Source: Bacteroidia bacterium (GTDB taxonomy: Bacteria; Bacteroidota; Bacteroidia; SXHM01). From it: 64,000 nucleotides of DNA. The DNA is taken from positions 137,785 to 201,784 of the forward strand of contig JAJVIC010000006.1 of assembly GCA_022072225.1 (NCBI GenBank). The letters are read 5' to 3'. Position numbers and translations under genes: made by a program. This document shows positions 32,641 through 40,322 of this stretch, in pieces. Positions within the stretch are counted from its first letter, which is position 1. Every line of letters starts with the position of its first letter. The notes under the pieces were generated by a model. The model had not been told where the DNA came from, did no database searches, and worked only from the letters and a program-made list of their open reading frames with translations.

Positions 32641-33720
32641 TTATTTAGTAACAACCATTTTCTTAGTCAAACGGTTTCCGTTAGCTTTCAAAGAGTAGTA
32701 GTAAGTACCCGCAGCAAGTTTTGTGTTCTCGATGCTGATGCTGTGACGACCTGCAGCTTTTTCGCCTTCGTTGATTACAACCGCTTTTCTTCCGTGAACA
32801 TCATAGATCTCCAGTTCAACAGAAGTTGTATATTTTTCCAACTCATATTGAATAACAGTGTTTCCGTTCATTGGGTTAGGGTTGTTCTGGCTCAATTTCA
32901 TTCCATTGAAAAACTCAGGGCTTTCAACACCAATGTAGTTTTCATCAATTACAGCAAAAATAGCGATGTTGTTGTCTACATCATCGGTTCCGGTTTGGCT
33001 GAAGGCGAAATCAGTTACATACCACGAACCTTGAAATTTGTGGAATGCATAGTCTAATCCGTCTGCATCACCAACCTGGTCACAAAGCAATCCTGCTGTA
33101 TCTTGTGCTGCATTCAGGTTTGTGAAATCAACTGAAACTGCGAAATCTGTTCCATTTACAAACACCGGAGTAGGGAAAGTAATAACGTTCCAGTTTCCAA
33201 ATGTTGTATCAATATCATCAAAGAAATAATCTTGTGATGCTAATAATTGGTTTGGACCTGGTGAGTTTACTGCTTGTCCGCCTGAACCGTCAGTATTGCG
33301 CGCTTTGTTAGCAGCCATGCTGTAAACTTTTACAACGCATTTTGATGTTGGACTTTGTGAAACACCTGTTTTGCCAACAAAAAGAAGAAGCACTTCTTCA
33401 ACTCCTAAAGTTGACTGATTTACGTTAAGAAAACCTTGTGCGCACTCGTTTAGCCCGTCAGCGTTATTTCCATATACCCAGCCACCGCCCTGGTAGCCGA
33501 AGGCAACAACCTCACCGCTGATACCGGCAAATATAGGAGCAAAATTTCCTGATTCTGTCCATCCGGCTGTGTCGGTTGGTGTTGCAGTTTGTGCAGGGTT
33601 GCTTGCAGGAGCAGGCATAACTCTTTTAACAACTGCTTTGTTTTGTGTTTGCAGCGTTCCTTGTGCAAATACCGTTGCACCTGAAATCAACATTGCTGCG
33701 ATTAAGTAGATTTTTTTCAT
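32641..33720 (-). CDS. T9SS-secreted protein with type A sorting domain
   Basis: A 359-residue protein. Signal peptide MKKIYLIAAMLISGATVFAQ. The middle (about 40-255) is a Gly/Asp/Asn-rich beta domain of unknown function. From about residue 275 there is a typical Por-secretion C-terminal domain: KLSQNNPNPMNGNTVIQYEL, VELEIYDVHGRKAV and LAAGTYYYSLKANGNRLTKKMVV. The domain directs export through the type IX system and anchoring at the surface. Confidence 0.92.
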   Translation of the reverse strand: MKKIYLIAAMLISGATVFAQGTLQTQNKAVVKRVMPAPASNPAQTATPTDTAGWTESGNFAPIFAGISGEVVAFGYQGGGWVYGNNADGLNECAQGFLNVNQSTLGVEEVLLLFVGKTGVSQSPTSKCVVKVYSMAANKARNTDGSGGQAVNSPGPNQLLASQDYFFDDIDTTFGNWNVITFPTPVFVNGTDFAVSVDFTNLNAAQDTAGLLCDQVGDADGLDYAFHKFQGSWYVTDFAFSQTGTDDVDNNIAIFAVIDENYIGVESPEFFNGMKLSQNNPNPMNGNTVIQYELEKYTTSVELEIYDVHGRKAVVINEGEKAAGRHSISIENTKLAAGTYYYSLKANGNRLTKKMVVTK

Positions 33721-33893
33721 TTTTTTTATTTGATTAATTAATACTTGATTTTTTAGTCAGGTCGGCAAAAGTAAACCTTTTTTATTGAGAACAAAATCAA
33801 TAAAATGACAAAAAAGTACTGTCATGGGTTTGTCATTGACCAGCCGGTAAATCACAGGAGCTATTTTGCGTAATATTGCACACCTAAAAATCA

Positions 33894-34868
33894 ATGAAAA
33901 TGCTACACCGACCTCGCAGATTGAGAAAAACTGCAATCATAAGAAATACAGTTGCCGAAACACTTTTGAGTAAAGAAATGTTTGTCTATCCGTATTTTGT
34001 TACCGGTGGAAAAAACATTGCCGAACCAATTAAAGCCATGCCTGGGGCTTTTCATTTTTCGGTTGACCGGTTGGTTAAAGAGGTTGAAAAAGGACTGAAA
34101 ATCGGAATCAATAAAGTGTTGATATTTGGCGTGGGTGAGAAAAAAACCAAAGATGCTTCATCAGCTTCTGACAGAAATTCAATCGTAGCAAAAGCGGTTC
34201 GTGAACTGAAAAATAAATTTGGCGATGAACTGTATGTGATTACCGATGTTTGCGTTTGTGCTTATACAACACATGGGCATTGCGGAATTTTGGAAAATAA
34301 TTACGTACAAAACGATGCCAGTGTAAACGTGCTTGCAAAAATGGCATTAACACATGCTCAGGCCGGTGCTGACATGGTTGCACCATCGGATATGATGGAC
34401 GGGCGTGTTTTGGCAATTCGCCAATTGATTGATAAAAATGGTTTTGATAACACAGCCATTATGTCGTATTCAACCAAATTTGCTTCGGCTTATTATGGTC
34501 CTTTTCGTGAGGCGGCAGATTCTTCGCCTTCGCATGGCGACCGCAAATCTTATCAGATGGATTTCAGGAATGGGAGAGAGGCCCTGCAGGAATCTTTAAC
34601 AGATGAAAACGAGGGAGCAGATATTCTGATGATAAAACCAGCGCTGGCCTATCTGGATGTAATAAAGGAACTAAGACAAAATACTTTATTACCCATTGCC
34701 TGCTACAATGTTTCCGGTGAGTACAGCATGGTGAAAGCAGCTGCCAGACAAGGCCTGGTTGACGAACAGAAAATTGTAATGGAAAATATGTATGCCTTTG
34801 CACGTGCCGGTGCAGGCATAATTATTACCTACCACGCAAAGGATATTTTAGAAAAAAGCTGGCTATAA
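33894..34868 (+). CDS. hemB: Porphobilinogen synthase (delta-aminolevulinate dehydratase)
   Basis: A 324-residue enzyme of haem synthesis that condenses two 5-aminolevulinates. The two catalytic lysines are in SYSTKFASAYYGPFREA and MIKPALAYLD; zinc ligands are the three Cys in TDVCVCAYTTHGHCG, so it is the zinc type. Starts MKMLHRPRRLR. The preceding 33721-33893 holds no gene. Confidence 0.97.
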   Translation: MKMLHRPRRLRKTAIIRNTVAETLLSKEMFVYPYFVTGGKNIAEPIKAMPGAFHFSVDRLVKEVEKGLKIGINKVLIFGVGEKKTKDASSASDRNSIVAKAVRELKNKFGDELYVITDVCVCAYTTHGHCGILENNYVQNDASVNVLAKMALTHAQAGADMVAPSDMMDGRVLAIRQLIDKNGFDNTAIMSYSTKFASAYYGPFREAADSSPSHGDRKSYQMDFRNGREALQESLTDENEGADILMIKPALAYLDVIKELRQNTLLPIACYNVSGEYSMVKAAARQGLVDEQKIVMENMYAFARAGAGIIITYHAKDILEKSWL

Positions 34869-35423
34869 CTATTTCTCTACCTCTGTAACCCCGCCCGAAA
34901 CAATGAACTTCATTACCTCTGAAGAAGGCACATTCAGTTCGCGCACATTTTCGACAGGAACAATAAAAACATTGCCTGAGAAATTATAGGAGTGAGGAAG
35001 GTAAACAGCTACAAATTCGGCTCCCATACCCAATTCCGATAAATCTTTTTGGGTTACAAACCCAAGTTTATACACTTCCGCATCTTTATTCATTTTTACA
35101 ACTACAGGTTTGCTGAAACGTTTTTTGTTGTCAACAAATGCGGCAATCAAATCTTTTACTGAGCCGTAAATCAGTTTTACAAGCGGAGTTTTTTCAATCC
35201 AGTATTCAATAAAATCAACAAAAGGTTTGTTCAGGAAAAGTGGGCCAATATAACCAACCAGCGTTATTACCACTATAATGATTACAAAACCAAGTCCCGG
35301 AATTTCAATTGGAATTATACCGTCAATGGCTTTGAAAATAAAGTAAATCACATAAATGGTTACAGTAATGGGTACTATGTAAAGCAGCCCTTGCAGAAAA
35401 TAGCGTAATAGTCGTTTTCCCAT
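34869..35423 (-). CDS. DUF502 family membrane protein
   Basis: A 184-residue protein with two transmembrane helices (about 7-30 and 44-66) and the conserved soluble part TPLVKLIYGSVKDL, GFVTQKD and VAVYLPHSYNFSGNVFIVP. The family is widespread and of unknown function. It is adjacent to the MmcQ-like and Lrp genes on the same strand. Confidence 0.9.
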   Translation of the reverse strand: MGKRLLRYFLQGLLYIVPITVTIYVIYFIFKAIDGIIPIEIPGLGFVIIIVVITLVGYIGPLFLNKPFVDFIEYWIEKTPLVKLIYGSVKDLIAAFVDNKKRFSKPVVVKMNKDAEVYKLGFVTQKDLSELGMGAEFVAVYLPHSYNFSGNVFIVPVENVRELNVPSSEVMKFIVSGGVTEVEK

Positions 35424-35424
35424 T

Positions 35425-35781
35425 TTATAAGTTTTTTAAATGTTGTTGTTGTGTTTTTGTAAGGCTTTTTATAACCAGATTATATGAGTCGTCAATCCAT
35501 TTTTTTGCATCTGCATCTGAAAACGAATCGTCAAAATAAATAGTGTTCCAATGTTTTTTATTCATGTGATAGCCGGGCTTTACGCCCGAATATTTTTCAC
35601 GCAATTCAATCGCTTTTTCAGGTTCGCATTTCAGGTTAATACTAAACTCGCCTTCGGTGTTGGTGAGTGCAAATATTTTGCCGATAACTTTAAAAACAAG
35701 AACTGTTTTGTCAAACGGAAAACTTTCGTCCACACCTTTTTTCTGCAAACAGTATTCGCGAAGTTCTTCAATATTCATCAA
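35425..35781 (-). CDS. MmcQ/YjbR family protein
   Basis: A 118-residue protein of the MmcQ/YjbR (CyaY-like fold) family: IEELREYCLQKKGVDESFPFD, VFKVIGKIFAL, NLKCEPEKAIELRE and PGYHMNKKHWNTIY. Some members bind DNA; the role is uncertain. The start overlaps the Lrp gene stop by 4 nt, so the two are coupled. Confidence 0.9.
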   Translation of the reverse strand: MMNIEELREYCLQKKGVDESFPFDKTVLVFKVIGKIFALTNTEGEFSINLKCEPEKAIELREKYSGVKPGYHMNKKHWNTIYFDDSFSDADAKKWIDDSYNLVIKSLTKTQQQHLKNL

Positions 35782-36251
35782 TCATATTTTAACGGAAGAA
35801 CAGGCGATTTTTTCACTTCACTTAAAATAACATTGGTTTGCATTTGTCCGATGTCGGCTATTTTGCTGAGTTTTTCACCAATCAGTTTTTCAAATGCCGG
35901 AATATCTTTTACAATAACTTTAAGGAGATAATCAAAATTTCCGGTTACCTGATAGCACTCAGTGATTTCATCAATTTTTGCAATTTGTTTTTTAAAATTA
36001 GCAATGGCATTGTCTTTTTGTCGTACCAATGAAATCTGTATCATGGCCTTAATTCCGAGGTCAACAGACTTTTCTTCTACCACAGCATGATAGCTTTTAA
36101 TGATGCCGGAGTTTTCAAGTTTTTTCACCCGCTCTAATGTTGGTGCAGGCGATAGTCCAATTTCATTGGAAAGCTGAACATTGGTTTTGCGTCCGTTTTC
36201 CTGCAAAAGCTTTAAAATCATTAAATCAGTTTGGTCTAAGTATACTTCCAT
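35778..36251 (-). CDS. Lrp/AsnC family transcriptional regulator
   Basis: A 157-residue regulator. N-terminal winged HTH (LDQTDLMILKLLQENGRKTNVQLSNEIGLSPAPTLERVKKLENSGIIKSY) and C-terminal RAM ligand-binding domain (from about 70, with CYQVTGNFDYLLKVIVKD). Such proteins form octamers that sense amino acids. It is the first gene of the cluster with the MmcQ-like and DUF502 genes. Confidence 0.95.
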   Translation of the reverse strand: MEVYLDQTDLMILKLLQENGRKTNVQLSNEIGLSPAPTLERVKKLENSGIIKSYHAVVEEKSVDLGIKAMIQISLVRQKDNAIANFKKQIAKIDEITECYQVTGNFDYLLKVIVKDIPAFEKLIGEKLSKIADIGQMQTNVILSEVKKSPVLPLKYD

Positions 36252-36334
36252 ATAATTTTATAAAAATTAAATTTTCAAAATATTATTTCTAAAATCGGGA
36301 TAAAACTAATAAAATATAAAATAATATTCTGCAA

Positions 36335-37462
36335 TTAAACAAAAAAGTCAGAACTTATTCTGTCGGCAATGAGTTTCCCTGAGTTGGTGAGTACAAGATG
36401 GTTGCTTTTCAAAGTAATCTTACTGCAATCCATATAATTTTTTGCTTCAGCCAAAAGTTTGTTCAAGTAATCTTCGCCAAACGCAGTCTGCACTTTTTCA
36501 AGGCTTATGCCGGTTGAGGTTCTCAATCCTATCATCATATATTCATTAAACTTTTGCTCGGTAGTAAGTATTTCTTTTTCAGCGGGAATTGTGTTTTCGG
36601 AAATAGACTGGATGTAACGGAAATTGTTTGCAACATTCCATTGACGGGAGTTTCCGTCAAACGAGTGTGCCGAAGGACCAAGTCCTAAATACTTAATTCC
36701 TTTCCAGTAATTGCTGTTGTGTTGCGAGTGAAAACCCGGTTTTCCGAAATTTGAAATTTCGTATTGCTCAAAACCATGTTTAGTTGTTTCTTCCATCAAA
36801 ATTAAAAACTGTTCGGCCGATTGATGTTCATCGACCGGTTTAATTTTTCCTTTTTTGATGTGACTTTCCAAAGGAGTTTTTTCTTCTACCGTTAATGAGT
36901 ATGAAGAAAGGTGCGGAATGCCATAACTGAAAACTTTTGCAAGGTTTTTTTTCCAGTTGGTGTTAGTCAATCCGGGTGTTCCATAAATCAAATCGATTGT
37001 AATATTTTCAAACCCTGCATCCTGACTTTTTATAATGCATTTTTCAGCCTGTACTGCACTATGTGCGCGGTTCATCAGTTTTAAATCATCTTCAAAAAAA
37101 CTCTGAATACCTATGCTCAGTCGGTTTACCGGTGACTGTTTTAATTGCTGCAATTTCTCTGAGCTCAAATCATCAGGGTTTGCTTCCAATGTAATTTCAG
37201 CATTATTTGAGATATTGAAATTCTTATACAGTGTTTTAAAAATCTTATCCAGTTCAGCTGCAGAGAGTATAGAAGGGGTTCCTCCCCCAAAGTAAATGGT
37301 TTGAATTATTGTATCTTTTCCAAGGTAGTTTATTTGTAATTCAATTTCATGAATCAATGAAGAAACAAAAGCCTCTTTACTTTTAAGCGAAGTTGAGAAA
37401 TGAAAATCGCAGTAGGAACAGGTTTGTTTGCAAAAAGGAATATGAATGTAAACTCCTGCCAT
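36335..37462 (-). CDS. hemW: Radical SAM haem chaperone HemW
   Basis: A 375-residue radical SAM protein formerly annotated as oxygen-independent coproporphyrinogen oxidase. The cluster motif is CKQTCSYCDFHF (C-x3-C-x2-C), followed by YFGGGTPSILS, NRLSIGIQSF and IDLIYGTPGLTN. HemW lacks the oxidase activity and is thought to deliver haem. The start is immediately downstream of the histidine kinase gene. Confidence 0.93.
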   Translation of the reverse strand: MAGVYIHIPFCKQTCSYCDFHFSTSLKSKEAFVSSLIHEIELQINYLGKDTIIQTIYFGGGTPSILSAAELDKIFKTLYKNFNISNNAEITLEANPDDLSSEKLQQLKQSPVNRLSIGIQSFFEDDLKLMNRAHSAVQAEKCIIKSQDAGFENITIDLIYGTPGLTNTNWKKNLAKVFSYGIPHLSSYSLTVEEKTPLESHIKKGKIKPVDEHQSAEQFLILMEETTKHGFEQYEISNFGKPGFHSQHNSNYWKGIKYLGLGPSAHSFDGNSRQWNVANNFRYIQSISENTIPAEKEILTTEQKFNEYMMIGLRTSTGISLEKVQTAFGEDYLNKLLAEAKNYMDCSKITLKSNHLVLTNSGKLIADRISSDFFV

Positions 37463-37463
37463 T

Positions 37464-38615
37464 TCAGGAATTCAAAATTATGCGGAATGTTGTTCCTTTA
37501 TCAATCACAGAATTCTTTACAAAAATTTTTCCGGAATGATAATTTTCAATTATTCGTTTTGTAAGCGAAAGCCCAAGCCCCCAGCCTCGTTGTTTAGTAG
37601 TATAGCCCGGCTCAAATACAGTTTTGAATTTTGATTTCGGCATTCCTTTCCCGGTATCCGAAATGTCAATAATTATCTGCTCTTCTTTGGCTTCCATATC
37701 AACGGTAATGGTTCCTGCGCCATTCATGGCATCAATGGCATTGCGGCATAAATTTTCAATAACCCATTCAAACAGCGGAATATTCATGGGTACATTAAGA
37801 TTGGTTGTATTACCCGGATTAAAATTGAAAATTACTTTTCGTGATGAGCGTAGTTTCATGTAGTTCACAGAATCTTCCATCACTTTTGCTATTGGTTTGG
37901 GTTCCAATTTTGGAGTAGCACCGATTTTTGAAAATCGCTCGGTAATTGTTTCTAAACGCGTTAAATCACGTGTAATTTCCTGAATTGTTTGTTCATCAAC
38001 GCCTTTTGCCCGCAGGTGTTCCATCCATGCCAAAAGCGAAGAGATGGGAGTGCCTAATTGATGAGCTGTTTCTTTTGCCATTCCCACCCAAACCTGATTT
38101 TGTTCCGCTCTGCGCGATGTACTGAAGGCAATATAGGATACAAGAATAAAGAGTGAAATTACGCCCAGTTGAACATAAGGGTAGTACTTCAGGCTATAGT
38201 AAAGTTTTGAGTTGCGATAAAAAATCAGGTTTTTTTCTCCGGCAACCAGTTCTACTTCTATCGGTTCGTGTTGGGCTTTCATCAGAGCAAGTTGTTCTTT
38301 TACAAAGACAGTATCTAATGATTTAAGCGAATCAATATTGCGAACAGAAATAATATTTTCGTTTTGGTCGGTAAGAATTACAGGAACCGTTTCATTATCG
38401 CGTATTACTTCAAAAACAAAACTGATGTCAATATTTTCGTCACCCGAGTTGGCCAGTAATTCAGTTGCGCGTGCCCACAGTTTTACTTTGTTTTCTTCTT
38501 CCTGTGCTAATTGTTTTACTAATCGGTCGGTATAAACAAGTGACGAAATACCTATCAACGCTGCTGTTATAAAAAGCAATCGTTTCCAGGTTTGTTTTTG
38601 AGAGTAAATGTTCAA
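37464..38615 (-). CDS. Membrane sensor histidine kinase
   Basis: A 383-residue kinase. Two transmembrane helices (about 12-30 and 145-165) enclose a periplasmic sensor of about 110 residues. The H-box is GMAKETAHQLGTPISSL, the N-box NLCRNAIDAMNGAG, the G1 box ISDTGKGMPK and the G2 region GWGLGLSLTKRIIENYHSG. No response regulator is adjacent. It lies one base from hemW. Confidence 0.93.
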   Translation of the reverse strand: MNIYSQKQTWKRLLFITAALIGISSLVYTDRLVKQLAQEEENKVKLWARATELLANSGDENIDISFVFEVIRDNETVPVILTDQNENIISVRNIDSLKSLDTVFVKEQLALMKAQHEPIEVELVAGEKNLIFYRNSKLYYSLKYYPYVQLGVISLFILVSYIAFSTSRRAEQNQVWVGMAKETAHQLGTPISSLLAWMEHLRAKGVDEQTIQEITRDLTRLETITERFSKIGATPKLEPKPIAKVMEDSVNYMKLRSSRKVIFNFNPGNTTNLNVPMNIPLFEWVIENLCRNAIDAMNGAGTITVDMEAKEEQIIIDISDTGKGMPKSKFKTVFEPGYTTKQRGWGLGLSLTKRIIENYHSGKIFVKNSVIDKGTTFRIILNS

Positions 38616-38660
38616 AATGCCTTATTAATAAGGTTTCAAAGCTATAAAATAATGAAACAA

Positions 38661-38690
38661 AAAAGCCCCGCCAAAAGTTGGCGGAGCTTT
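38661..38690. terminator. Hairpin between hpf and the histidine kinase gene
   Basis: AAAGCCCCGCCA / TGGCGGAGCTTT, one mismatch, five-base loop, with A and T runs; likely terminator of the xerC-hpf transcript. Confidence 0.7.
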
Positions 38691-38710
38691 CTCGGCAATT
38701 TAAAATTCTG

Positions 38711-39010
38711 TTACAAACCTTTAACTTTTTCTTTGTGTTTTTTCAGTTGTCGTGTAAGTGCTTCTACTGCAGTGTCGGTTGCTTCTTCGAATGACTTGCA
38801 TTGTTTTTTTACAAACAAATCATTGCCGGGAATATGAAGTTTTATTTCGGCAACCTTATTTTCTGTATTGCTGTTTTTGTCAAGTTTAAGAAATACCTCG
38901 CTTGCGATTATTTCATTGTAAAAATGACCGAGTTTATCTACTTTTTCTTCAATAAAATCAAGTAGTTTACGATCTGCGTCAAAATGGATACTTTGAATTT
39001 TAACTTTCAT
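38711..39010 (-). CDS. hpf: Ribosome hibernation promoting factor, short form
   Basis: A 99-residue HPF/RaiA-type protein (MKVKIQSIHFDADRKLLDFIEEKVDKLGHFYNEI, then AEIKLHIPGNDLFVKKQCKSFEEATDTAVEALTRQLKKHKEK). It binds the 30S subunit in stationary phase. It follows xerC by 14 nt, with a GGAGGA-like stretch in the gap (AAGGAGGACAAC), an unusually good Shine-Dalgarno for this genome. Confidence 0.93.
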   Translation of the reverse strand: MKVKIQSIHFDADRKLLDFIEEKVDKLGHFYNEIIASEVFLKLDKNSNTENKVAEIKLHIPGNDLFVKKQCKSFEEATDTAVEALTRQLKKHKEKVKGL

Positions 39011-39024
39011 GTTGTCCTCCTTTT

Positions 39025-39912
39025 TTATGCCCTTGGATGGGCTTGTTTATAAATTGATTTTAACTTTTCTATTGTATTATGTGTGTAAACCTGAGTTGCT
39101 GAAAGGTTGGCGTGTCCAAGAATTTCTTTTATAGCATTCAGGTCGGCTCCGTTATTTAGCATGTGGGTTGCAAAAGTGTGTCTCATAACGTGCGGACTTC
39201 TTTTTTCTATTGTAGTGACAAGGCTAAGATACTTCGTTACTAAATTGTAAACAAATTTTTCGGCCATTTTTTTGCCCTTATCGCTTACAAACAGAAGTTG
39301 ATGGTCCATATTTTTACTGGTTTGTTTCTGTTTTTCAGCTAAATAGCTTTTAATTGAAGCAGCCATTTTGTCTGTAAACGGAATAATTCGTTCCTTATTG
39401 CGCTTTCCCAAAACTTTCAATTCGCGGTTATAGAAATCAACATCCGATGTTTTTAGGTTAATCAGTTCTGCTCGCCTCATTCCGGTTGAATAAAGCATTT
39501 CCAGCACTAATTTATCCCGACTTCCGCTAAATCCGGGTTCAAATTCAACATCGTTGAACAGTTGTTGCATATCCGGTTCATTGGCAAAATGAGGAATTTG
39601 CTTTTTAACTTTAAGAGCTGTTATTTTTTGTGTAGGATTATGATTTATAAGTCCTTCGCGTTTCAAAAATTTAAAATAGGAGCGAAGCGCGGTAATTTTT
39701 CTGTTTACACTGCGTGGATTTAACTCCTTTTCCATAAGAGACACAATCCATGAGCGTACATCGTGATGTTCCGGTATGTGATTTTCAGGCAATTGCAGTT
39801 CGTCTTTCAAAAAAAGATGAAACTGGGTCAAATCATTTGTGTAAGAAACAAGGGAGTGTGGCGAATAGCGTTTCTCCTTTCTCAAATATTCAATGAAAGT
39901 TGTAATCGCCAT
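39025..39912 (-). CDS. Tyrosine recombinase XerC/XerD type
   Basis: A 295-residue recombinase for chromosome dimer resolution. SAM-like N-terminal core-binding domain (about 1-85), then the catalytic domain with Arg in YSTGMRRAELINLK, H-x-x-R in PHVMRHTFATHML, His in LGHANLSATQVYTH and the nucleophile Tyr in that same motif. Length and ends are typical of the housekeeping protein, not of a phage integrase. Promoter box TACCTTCG at 39948 to 39941. Confidence 0.93.
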   Translation of the reverse strand: MAITTFIEYLRKEKRYSPHSLVSYTNDLTQFHLFLKDELQLPENHIPEHHDVRSWIVSLMEKELNPRSVNRKITALRSYFKFLKREGLINHNPTQKITALKVKKQIPHFANEPDMQQLFNDVEFEPGFSGSRDKLVLEMLYSTGMRRAELINLKTSDVDFYNRELKVLGKRNKERIIPFTDKMAASIKSYLAEKQKQTSKNMDHQLLFVSDKGKKMAEKFVYNLVTKYLSLVTTIEKRSPHVMRHTFATHMLNNGADLNAIKEILGHANLSATQVYTHNTIEKLKSIYKQAHPRA

Positions 39913-39917
39913 AAATA

Positions 39918-39981
39918 AAAAAAGGAATTTGACTGTTAAACGAAGGTAAACGTATTTAGTTTACTCTTCCAGTCAAATTCC
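39918..39981. repeat. Long hairpin enclosing the xerC promoter
   Basis: AAAGGAATTTGACTG (from 39919) pairs with CAGTCAAATTCCTTT (ending near 39984). The 35-base loop contains GTAAAC-GTATTTA-GTTTAC and, on the minus strand, the promoter-like TACCTTCG. It probably ends the rpsU transcript, while xerC initiates from within the loop. Confidence 0.55.
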
Positions 39982-40030
39982 TTTCGGGAATTTCGTATTT
40001 CTCCGTATTTCAGGAGAATAAAAAACTAAT

Positions 40031-40228
40031 TTACGCCTGCTCCTCAGCTCTGCGGAGGTTCTGGATGTAAACGGCTTTTTTAATTTCAGTTCTTCTTTTA
40101 ACTGAAGGTTTTGTGAATTGTTGTCTTTCACGAAGTTCTTTTACAACAGCAGTTTTTTCAAACTTACGTTTAAACTTCTTAAGAGCTCTTTCAATGTTTT
40201 CGCCTTCTTTGATAGGAATAATAAGCAT
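40031..40228 (-). CDS. rpsU: 30S ribosomal protein S21
   Basis: A 65-residue basic protein: MLIIPIKEGENIERALKKFKRKFEKTAVVKELRERQQFTKPSVKRR, the standard S21. I start at the ATG at 40228; an upstream in-frame ATG at 40285 lies before the promoter box TATCTTTG (40266 to 40259). It is divergent from recG. Confidence 0.96.
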   Translation of the reverse strand: MLIIPIKEGENIERALKKFKRKFEKTAVVKELRERQQFTKPSVKRRTEIKKAVYIQNLRRAEEQA

Positions 40229-40258
40229 GTTTTTATCTGTTTTTTTTGAAACGGGCTG

Positions 40259-40266
40259 CAAAGATA
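40259..40266 (-). promoter_or_regulatory. Promoter -7 box of rpsU (TATCTTTG)
   Basis: Exact TAnnTTTG match, about 30 bases before the ATG. Confidence 0.65.
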
Positions 40267-40322
40267 GAAAAAGGTTTTTAATCACAAAATCAGTTTCAAT
40301 ATTAATTTAGCCGCTTGTTCAA

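Noticed and set aside
37462-37464. A fused or frameshifted hemW-kinase gene
   Set aside because: The two frames are separate, each with normal ends, and only adjacent by one base.
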